A program made the translations under genes and the position numbers. Positions 1 to 4,411 of a DNA stretch of 5,268 bases are shown here, one piece after another. Location of the stretch: contig JBNJFK010000161.1 in the NCBI GenBank assembly GCA_051746765.1, forward strand, positions 1-5,268, written 5' to 3'. Position 1 is the first letter of the stretch. Each line of letters begins with the position of its first letter. The stretch comes from JBBEBE01 sp051746765. Lineage in GTDB: Bacteria; Bacteroidota; Rhodothermia; Balneolales; Balneolaceae. The notes under the pieces are model-generated. The model made no database searches. It had not been told where the DNA came from and was given only the letters and a program-made list of their open reading frames with translations.

Positions 1-410
1 CCACCAATGAACAGTCGCTGGATTCCTCTCCGTCGCAATTCATCTGCCAGGCCGGTTTGATCCAGTGCCGAATATTGGTCCTGGTCGAACCGGACGCCCT
101 TGGTGACGATGATGGCATCCTCCGGCAGATTCAGGTCCGCGTGAAAGGCGGCGCCATTCTCGTCCTGAATGCAGTGGGGAGGCCAGTCGCCTCCGCGTTT
201 TTTGAAACTGAGATGGTTCCGCGGGTGCCAGTCTCTGGAGGCGTAGACAGGAATGTTCTCCTTCTTTGCCTTCTGGATCCACTGGTTGAGCACCGGAACG
301 ACCGCGTCTCCGTCGGGGATGGGGAGAGCGCCACCCGGACAGAAATCATTCTGTACATCAACCAGCAGGAGGGCGTCTGTTGAGTGAATGTCTGGTGTTT
401 GTGTGCTCAT
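1..410 (-). CDS. pncA: Nicotinamidase (isochorismatase-fold hydrolase), 3' end cut by window edge
   Basis: Predicted cytoplasmic enzyme that hydrolyses nicotinamide to nicotinate and ammonia, the first step of Preiss-Handler NAD salvage. The first 136 complete codons are present; the C-terminal part lies past base 1. Visible motifs fit the family: LLLVDVQNDF (residues 14-23) holds the catalytic Asp18. DWHPRNH (60-66) gives the metal ligands Asp60, His62 and His66, with His79 in WPPHC as the likely fourth. Lys104 in VTKG is the second catalytic residue, followed by the typical DQYSAL. The nucleophilic Cys expected further on is outside the window, so activity cannot be confirmed. The ATG at 410 is the only start that keeps the usual short N-terminus; no good Shine-Dalgarno sequence precedes it. 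It follows pncB by 94 bases on the same strand, so co-transcription is likely. The metal motif argues for nicotinamidase over another isochorismatase-family hydrolase. Confidence 0.93.
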   Translation of the reverse strand, partial: MSTQTPDIHSTDALLLVDVQNDFCPGGALPIPDGDAVVPVLNQWIQKAKKENIPVYASRDWHPRNHLSFKKRGGDWPPHCIQDENGAAFHADLNLPEDAIIVTKGVRFDQDQYSALDQTGLADELRRRGIQRLFIG

Positions 411-504
411 GATGGGTCGGGATTCATGAAGATTTGTCGTTGTAGGTGATGGGTCTCATTGATCATCGAATGTGAGAGCCTTCTGTTCCATTCAAGTTGG
501 AGTC

Positions 505-1845
505 TTACGACTGTTGTTCAAGTTCGCGCTGGATCGAGTTTGTACGGGCCTGAAGAGCCGGGCTTACCTCGACGTCATAGGGCGGGTCTGCAGGTTGAAT
601 GGAGCGAACCGCGTCGGGAAGGGAGTTTCGTTGCCCTTTGCAGTAGGCCCGAATGGCGGGCAGGCTCTGTTTCCAGGAGTGGACACTCTGGCCGTGTCGC
701 ATGGCAGTTTTCAGAAGCGGGGAGCCGGGCAGAGATTCATCATGGCCACCGATGATGTCGCGATGCGCCACCCGGTTCTCCAGTTGTCTAAAGACTTGTT
801 TGGGCCCGGGCAGGATCGGTTTGCCAGGGCTCAGTTTCATGACACCCTTTCCGTGATATTCACAAAGTTTGTAGACAAAATTGAGTGAGGGGGCATCCTT
901 TGAGACCCCCATGCTGGTTCCGACACCAAACCCGTCAATGGGTGCCTTGCCGGAAACCAATGCCGCGATCTTCTCTTCATCGAGGCCGCCACTGACGACG
1001 ATCTCGATCTGGTCAAGTCCGTAGGAGTCCAACTTCTGCCGAACCGCTCGTGAGAGCTCCTCCAGATCTCCCGAATCGATGCGTACACCCCGAATTCGAA
1101 AATCATCCCCGAGTTCGTTGGCCAGTTCCCCGATCCGGTCCACCGCCTCCAGCGTGTCGTAGGTATCGATGAGCAGGATGGTCCCTGGATAGTGAGAGAC
1201 GAAGGAGCGAAACGCCTCTTTTTCCGATTTGTGGGCCTGTATGTAACTGTGCGCCATCGTGCCGGTGACCGGAATCCCGAATCGTTTCCCGGCCAGCACG
1301 TTGGATGTTGCCTCGATACCGGTTTTGTAGAAAGCAAGACTTCCCTGGAGTGCGGCGTCCATTCCATGTGTCCGTCGCGCTGCAAAGTCAATGACCGGCT
1401 TGCCGGAGGCCGCCTCCACGATTCGGGTCGCTTTGGATGCGAGAGTGGTCTGCAGGTGAACCTGGTTCATCAGGAAGGTTTCCAGTAGTTGCGCCTCCGG
1501 TAGTGAGGCGATTACCTCCAGGACGGGCTCGTCTGCAAAGATCGGGGTTCCCTCCGCCACGGCCCGGATGGTTCCCCGGAATCGATAGTCGGAGAGCCAG
1601 TCCAGGAACGGGGGCTGAAAGAGGTCCAGGGTGCGCAAATAGTCGATCTCTTCGTCGGTAAACCGGAAGGACTCGACCGCTTGAATCGCCTCTTGTTGGC
1701 CGCAGGCCAGCAGGTAGTTTCGCCGCTCCGGCAGATCCCTCACGTAGAGGGAGAAGACGGCCTCTTCCGTAAGACCGTCTTCGAGATAGGCCTGCACCAT
1801 GGTGAGTTCGTAGAGGTCGGTAAAGAGGGCAATATCCGGGGGCAT
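505..1845 (-). CDS. pncB: Nicotinate phosphoribosyltransferase
   Basis: Predicted cytoplasmic enzyme that joins nicotinate to PRPP, with ATP hydrolysis, giving nicotinate mononucleotide for NAD synthesis. The 446-residue product has a full-length family layout. The N-terminal signature ALFTDLYELTM is at residues 6-16. FAARRTHG (154-161) and GTMAHSYIQAH (195-205) follow; His199 matches the histidine that is autophosphorylated in characterised family members. RIDSGDL (255-261) and SGGLDEEKI (285-293) are barrel and phosphate-site motifs. DGFGVGT (304-310) and the C-terminal GKPILPGPKQVFR (341-353) complete the pattern. The start is fixed at 1845 because an in-frame TGA lies only 21 bases upstream, at 1867-1869; a weak GAGAG ribosome site is 7 bases before the ATG. 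The gene leads a probable pncB-pncA operon and is divergent from the toxin-antitoxin pair. A 14-base palindrome sits directly upstream. No frameshift or missing key motif is seen. Confidence 0.97.
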   Translation of the reverse strand: MPPDIALFTDLYELTMVQAYLEDGLTEEAVFSLYVRDLPERRNYLLACGQQEAIQAVESFRFTDEEIDYLRTLDLFQPPFLDWLSDYRFRGTIRAVAEGTPIFADEPVLEVIASLPEAQLLETFLMNQVHLQTTLASKATRIVEAASGKPVIDFAARRTHGMDAALQGSLAFYKTGIEATSNVLAGKRFGIPVTGTMAHSYIQAHKSEKEAFRSFVSHYPGTILLIDTYDTLEAVDRIGELANELGDDFRIRGVRIDSGDLEELSRAVRQKLDSYGLDQIEIVVSGGLDEEKIAALVSGKAPIDGFGVGTSMGVSKDAPSLNFVYKLCEYHGKGVMKLSPGKPILPGPKQVFRQLENRVAHRDIIGGHDESLPGSPLLKTAMRHGQSVHSWKQSLPAIRAYCKGQRNSLPDAVRSIQPADPPYDVEVSPALQARTNSIQRELEQQS

Positions 1846-1859
1846 CGACAGTCTCTCAT

Positions 1860-1873
1860 TGAATGATCATTCA
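1860..1873. promoter_or_regulatory. Perfect 14-base palindrome upstream of pncB, possible operator
   Basis: TGAATGATCATTCA is its own reverse complement over all 14 bases. It ends 14 bases before the pncB start codon, in the leader next to the weak GAGAG ribosome site. The symmetry and position suit a dimeric repressor site or a small leader hairpin. It does not match any NAD-pathway repressor site I can name with confidence. A related block, ATGATCA followed by ATGAGA, recurs upstream of pncA (454-466). Confidence 0.45.
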
Positions 1874-1972
1874 CCTTCTGCCCACTCCAACAAAAGATGA
1901 TGTGTCGGGGTTTCCCTGAGTTGGAAGCGGCTGGTTGTGGATGATACGCCCCGCCTCCGGTACAAATATCCA

Positions 1973-2001
1973 TTGAAAGTAAGCGGAATTAATTATAACA
2001 T
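1973..2001 (+). promoter_or_regulatory. Candidate promoter of the antitoxin-toxin operon
   Basis: TTGAAA (1973-1978) matches the sigma-70 -35 hexamer at 5 of 6 positions. It is followed by TAACAT (1996-2001, 4 of 6) at 17 bases, or by TATAAC (1994-1999, 5 of 6) at a short 15 bases. Either would give a short leader before the ATG at 2034. The -10 choices lie inside the inverted repeat, as expected for an autorepressed toxin-antitoxin operon. This assumes a standard sigma factor; if the host is Bacteroidota, its different consensus would weaken the call. Confidence 0.4.
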
Positions 2002-2021
2002 CGTTATAACAAGCGATTCAA
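1992..2021 (-). promoter_or_regulatory. Candidate divergent promoter toward pncB
   Basis: On the minus strand, TTGAAT (2021-2016) is followed after 18 bases by a perfect TATAAT (1997-1992). Transcription would run left and produce a leader of about 140 bases before pncB. The -10 overlaps the left arm of the inverted repeat and the -10 of the opposite promoter, so the two could not be occupied together. It is the best -10 match I found in the intergenic region, but AT-rich sequence gives such matches easily. Confidence 0.35.
1993..2009. promoter_or_regulatory. Inverted repeat, likely antitoxin operator
   Basis: TTATAAC-ATC-GTTATAA is a perfect 7-base inverted repeat with a 3-base spacer, ending 24 bases before the antitoxin ATG. 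AbrB/MazE-type antitoxins dimerise and commonly bind such palindromes in their own promoters, so autoregulation is the natural reading. The same motif can be read as a direct repeat of TTATAAC (1993-1999 and 2004-2010). The adjacent AATTAATT (1987-1994) is also palindromic. The AT-rich patch stands out from its GC-richer surroundings. Confidence 0.55.
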
Positions 2022-2022
2022 T

Positions 2023-2030
2023 GGAGAAGA
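2023..2030 (+). promoter_or_regulatory. Ribosome binding site of the antitoxin gene
   Basis: GGAGAAGA contains GGAG ending 7 bases before the ATG at 2034. This is the strongest Shine-Dalgarno match in the window and fixes the antitoxin start. Most other genes here have weak or no such signal. Confidence 0.7.
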
Positions 2031-2033
2031 GTC

Positions 2034-2255
2034 ATGGAAGGGAAAGTTCGAAAAATCGGGAATAGTTTGGGGGTCATCCTCCCGAAGCATTTAATCGATA
2101 CGCTTCATTTGAAAAAGGGAGACCGGTTGACCATTGACCAGAAGGAGGGGACGATCGAATTGCGTCCCATCGACCCCGAATTTGAAGAGTTCGCGGAAGC
2201 GTACGGGAAAGTGAACGAGACCTACAGAGATGTGCTGGACGCACTGGCGAAATGA
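2034..2255 (+). CDS. AbrB/MazE-family antitoxin of a type II toxin-antitoxin pair
   Basis: A 73-residue predicted DNA-binding antitoxin. Residues 3-46 form a SpoVT/AbrB swapped-hairpin barrel: VRKIGNSLGVILPKHLID is the hallmark first half, followed by LHLKKGDRLTI and a short strand ending ELRP. Family members dimerise through this fold to bind palindromic operators. Residues 48-73 (from DPEFEEFAEAY to the end) are acidic and probably helical. By analogy with related pairs, this tail should bind and neutralise the toxin. A strong ribosome site precedes the ATG, and the stop overlaps the toxin start as ATGA, so the two are translationally coupled. The inverted repeat at 1993-2009 is its probable operator. 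Length and architecture are typical; the neutralising role is inferred from the partner gene. Confidence 0.9.
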   Translation: MEGKVRKIGNSLGVILPKHLIDTLHLKKGDRLTIDQKEGTIELRPIDPEFEEFAEAYGKVNETYRDVLDALAK

Positions 2256-2701
2256 TCCGCTTCCTGACCAAGGAGATTATGGTCCATTATCACAGGGATC
2301 AGGTCCGTCGATATGGAGGCCCCGACGGTATCAGGGATGAAGGGCTCCTCGATTCGGCACTGGCACAACCCGAGGCGACTTACGGGGGAACGTACGTCCA
2401 TAAGGATCTCTTTCAGATGGCCGCAGCCTACGGCTATCACATCTGCCAAAATCATCCCTTCGTGGATGGCAACAAACGCATGGCGCTGATCGCTATGTAT
2501 CTCTTTCTCTACGCCAACGGATATGAGATCGTGGCCGACAAAAAGTCCCTCTATGCCATTATCATCGATCTGGCGAGCGGGAAAGTGGAGAAGGAGGAGC
2601 TCGCGGAGTACCTGAAAAACCAGTCCCGGACCCGCGCCCGGGACGCGTATGACGTCATCCAAAAGCGTCACCGCGACTCGTTGGACAATTTGGGGGAGTA
2701 G
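2252..2701 (+). CDS. doc: Doc-type (death-on-curing, Fic-fold) toxin
   Basis: A 149-residue predicted cytoplasmic toxin. The Fic/Doc active-site loop HPFVDGNKR is at residues 68-76, with catalytic His68, acidic Asp72 and Arg76. Lys75 replaces the second glycine of AMP-transferring Fic enzymes (HPFxxGNGR). This is the Doc-like form, and the characterised Doc phosphorylates and inactivates elongation factor Tu. Other family landmarks are YGGPDGIRDEGLLDSALAQP (21-40) and the helix before the loop. The FLYANGYEI stretch (85-93) matches the usual FLxxNGY region. No internal inhibitory SxxxE(G/N) helix is evident, so inhibition probably comes from the upstream antitoxin. The gene starts inside the antitoxin stop and lacks its own clear ribosome site. 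A charged tail from about residue 122 extends past the core fold. The EF-Tu target is inferred from family knowledge. Confidence 0.92.
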   Translation: MIRFLTKEIMVHYHRDQVRRYGGPDGIRDEGLLDSALAQPEATYGGTYVHKDLFQMAAAYGYHICQNHPFVDGNKRMALIAMYLFLYANGYEIVADKKSLYAIIIDLASGKVEKEELAEYLKNQSRTRARDAYDVIQKRHRDSLDNLGE

Positions 2702-2717
2702 GTCTTCCTACAACCCC
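2692..2717. terminator. Imperfect hairpin at the convergent gene junction
   Basis: GTAGG-TCTT-CCTAC (2698-2711) forms a 5-base stem with a 4-base loop. After a 2-by-2 mismatch it extends with GGGG (2692-2695) pairing with CCCC (2714-2717). It covers the stops of the toxin gene and the convergent reductase gene, where a bidirectional terminator would be useful. No T-tract follows on either strand, so intrinsic termination is uncertain. Confidence 0.35.
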
Positions 2718-3358
2718 TCCACGACATCCTGAATCGGGGTATTCCCCTCGTTGAACTCGATCACTTTTCGGATGGTGGTATCGCTTCGCAAGGACTGCAG
2801 GGCCAGTTCGGCAACATCTTCGCGGGCGACTCCACTCGCGTTCGTCGGTTCGTCGGTCGTGATCATGCCAGTGCCCAGATCGTCCAGCAGTCGACCGGGA
2901 CGAAGGATGGTGTAGTTCAGGCCACTTTCCATCAAGATCCGGTCGGCCACATGCTTGGCCACATAGTAGGGCTTGATGGGAGACTCTTCCCAACCCTCGC
3001 GATCACCGGCATTCAAGGCGCTGACCATCACATACCGCCGAATACCGGCCGTTTCGGCCGCTTCCATCGTTTTGAGGGCTCCATCCAGATCGACTGTCAA
3101 CGTTTTGTCCGCTCCGGTCGATCCTCCGCTTCCGGCCGTGAACACAATGGCATCCATGCCGTTCATCAGTTTGATCAACTCATCGACCGGTGATTCCAGA
3201 TCACCCAACCGTGTTTTGATCCCCCGATCTTCAAAGTGGGATCTCTGCTCCTCGTTTCGAATAACGGCTGTGGGGGTGAAGTCGGGATCGATGTCGAGTT
3301 TGTCTGTCAACAGTCGTCCCACCTTTCCGTTGGCGCCGAATATCAGTACGTGCTGCAT
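2708..3358 (-). CDS. Atypical SDR-family NAD(P)-binding protein
   Basis: A 216-residue Rossmann-fold protein of the NAD(P)H-binding, atypical short-chain dehydrogenase/reductase group (YwnB/YhfK-like). The N-terminal VLIFGANGKVG (residues 4-14) carries the GxxGxxG dinucleotide-binding turn. A strand ending VFTAGSGG lies at 72-79. Ser113 in YVMVSALN and Tyr131 with Lys135 in YYVAK sit where the SDR catalytic triad is expected. ILRPG (151-155) is a common motif of this subgroup. Members include reductases and flavin or quinone-related enzymes; the substrate cannot be read from sequence. The ATG at 3358 is preferred because it puts the Rossmann strand right at the N-terminus. A TTG at 3391 would add 11 polar residues and has no ribosome site. 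The gene follows the lipoprotein gene by 113 bases and converges on the toxin gene with 6 bases between stops. Confidence 0.88.
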   Translation of the reverse strand: MQHVLIFGANGKVGRLLTDKLDIDPDFTPTAVIRNEEQRSHFEDRGIKTRLGDLESPVDELIKLMNGMDAIVFTAGSGGSTGADKTLTVDLDGALKTMEAAETAGIRRYVMVSALNAGDREGWEESPIKPYYVAKHVADRILMESGLNYTILRPGRLLDDLGTGMITTDEPTNASGVAREDVAELALQSLRSDTTIRKVIEFNEGNTPIQDVVEGL

Positions 3359-3414
3359 GAATGCGTTGGATCTTGTTTTTGGATTGTTCAATAGACAAGG
3401 AGCCGGAATCCATC

Positions 3415-3427
3415 ACCGGAGTCCGGT
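3415..3427. repeat. Small GC-rich inverted repeat in the reductase leader
   Basis: ACCGGA-G-TCCGGT is a perfect inverted repeat around one central base, in the 113-base gap between the lipoprotein stop and the reductase start. It could be a short hairpin or a protein-binding site. No T-run follows on the transcribed minus strand, so it is not a convincing terminator. The rest of the gap shows no clear promoter. Confidence 0.3.
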
Positions 3428-3471
3428 ATCCGTGTCGTTGCTCTATCCATTCAATGCAGATCGGCAAGCAA

Positions 3472-4293
3472 TCATTCCATGTAGTCCGAAGAGAAGGCCC
3501 GTTTGTTTTTCCAGTTGAAGATGCGAATCCAGCTCGTTTTTTCGTCCCAATCGTTCTCTTGAATGTAGGTTTCGAGGTGAGACTCGATCTCTTCGAACGA
3601 GAGGTCTTCTGGATGGGTATAGAATCGATGGATCCTCAGCGTGTTATCGGAAGATTCAGAAGGGTGGTAGGGGTTGACCCCGTTTTCGGGAAACTCGAAA
3701 GAAGTTAACGAGAGCTGCTCAACGAACCACTCTTCAAACCCCTCGCATGTATTCAGCGAGGATTCCTTTGTGGTGCACTGCAGATGAAGAGAGTGCTCGG
3801 GTTTCAGGTAGTAGCGACTCTCCTCCAGCTCGGAAAAATTAGCGTCCAACGTCTCAATCTCGACGCGATCTTCAAATATTTGGAGATTGTAGCGGTCCTG
3901 TTCGGAACCCGTCCAAATCGAGAGTTCCCATGACCCGGTCGATTCCGGCAGTGGAACTCTCGTGGTAGCGGGCCCCATGGCGGTCAAACAGATCTCGGGC
4001 GGGATTACGCCGAGAAGTTGCAGGTCGAACGTCTCTTCACTTGTTCCATGGTGGTATTCGATTCCGTAATTGGCGCATTCATACCGTTCGTTCGTCTTTA
4101 CAACGAGAGCGGGTCGGGGGTCCGATCCAATGGAGGGGTCGTGGTGCTCCTCGATCGTGAGCGAAATTCCCTCCTTCGAGAAGTCGGTTTTATCCCACGA
4201 AGTGGAGCTGTCGGTAAGTGCGCTGCACCCCTGAAACAGAAGCAAAAAGATTGGTAACGTTGTCCATCGATATCGCATATCGTCCCGGTTCAT
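3472..4293 (-). CDS. Predicted lipoprotein of unknown function
   Basis: A 273-residue product that I do not recognise. It begins with a short positively charged stretch (RYRW) and a hydrophobic segment, TTLPIFLLLFQ (11-21). Gly22-Cys23 forms a loose lipobox (LFQGC), so it is probably exported and lipid-anchored. Starting at Met6 (base 4278) would give a more typical signal peptide; neither start has a strong ribosome site. The mature part is acidic. Residues 43-145 look like alternating beta strands (ISLTIEEH, ALVVKTNE, WELSIWTG, YNLQIFED), suggesting a beta-sandwich. The C-terminal half (about 155-270) is more mixed, with a helical FEEIESHLETYIQEN (233-247). Four further cysteines fall in two pairs, C73/C102 and C173/C183, which could form disulfides outside the cytoplasm. 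It lies 118 bases after the FG-GAP gene and 113 before the reductase gene. No enzymatic motif is seen. Confidence 0.8.
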   Translation of the reverse strand: MNRDDMRYRWTTLPIFLLLFQGCSALTDSSTSWDKTDFSKEGISLTIEEHHDPSIGSDPRPALVVKTNERYECANYGIEYHHGTSEETFDLQLLGVIPPEICLTAMGPATTRVPLPESTGSWELSIWTGSEQDRYNLQIFEDRVEIETLDANFSELEESRYYLKPEHSLHLQCTTKESSLNTCEGFEEWFVEQLSLTSFEFPENGVNPYHPSESSDNTLRIHRFYTHPEDLSFEEIESHLETYIQENDWDEKTSWIRIFNWKNKRAFSSDYME

Positions 4294-4373
4294 TGGAATG
4301 AGTCGTTCATGTCCTGTCGCACTTCCCGTTACGGACGAGCCGACGCGAGTGCTACAACCGGGATAATTGATGG

Positions 4374-4392
4374 GAGATCAGTGGTCGATCTC
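4374..4392. repeat. Hairpin downstream of the FG-GAP gene
   Basis: GAGATC (4374-4379) and GATCTC (4387-4392) are perfect inverted arms around a 7-base loop, starting 19 bases past the FG-GAP stop on the minus strand. This is a reasonable place for a terminator or mRNA-stabilising stem. The stem is short and not GC-rich, and no T-tract follows on the minus strand. It is therefore only a weak candidate. Confidence 0.25.
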
Positions 4393-4411
4393 GCCTCGCA
4401 GATACGACGTT

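Noticed and set aside
57..383. Plus-strand open frame of 108 codons opposite pncA.
   Set aside because: It lies entirely antisense to a gene with clear catalytic motifs, and its translation resembles no family.
407..427. A six-codon mini reading frame (MNPDPS) whose TGA overlaps the pncA ATG, as for a leader peptide.
   Set aside because: It has no ribosome site and no stretch of repeated regulatory codons, and an ATG 17 bases upstream easily arises by chance.
491..524. Eight-base direct repeat TTCAAGTT flanking the pncB stop, considered as a recombination or attachment scar.
   Set aside because: It is too short to be meaningful, and one copy is inside the pncB coding sequence with no mobile gene nearby.
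2222..2671. Minus-strand open frame of 149 codons opposite the toxin gene.
   Set aside because: It is the antisense shadow of the Doc gene, which has the HPFVDGNKR motif and coupling to the antitoxin. The shadow shows no motif of its own.
1..2701. Possible NAD-depletion defence system formed by the NAD salvage genes and the adjacent toxin.
   Set aside because: pncA and pncB look like ordinary full-motif metabolic enzymes on the opposite strand. Doc-type toxins are not known to consume NAD, and no NAD-degrading domain (TIR, SIR2, SEFIR) is present. Only the shared promoter region connects them.
3359..3391. Upstream TTG start adding 11 residues to the reductase.
   Set aside because: The extension (beginning with NNPKTRSN) is polar, lacks a ribosome site and would precede the N-terminal Rossmann strand, which in this family begins almost at residue 1.
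2973..3518. Plus-strand open frame of 181 codons spanning the reductase leader.
   Set aside because: It overlaps the coding frame of the NAD(P)-binding protein on the other strand. It is low in recognisable structure and has no ribosome site.
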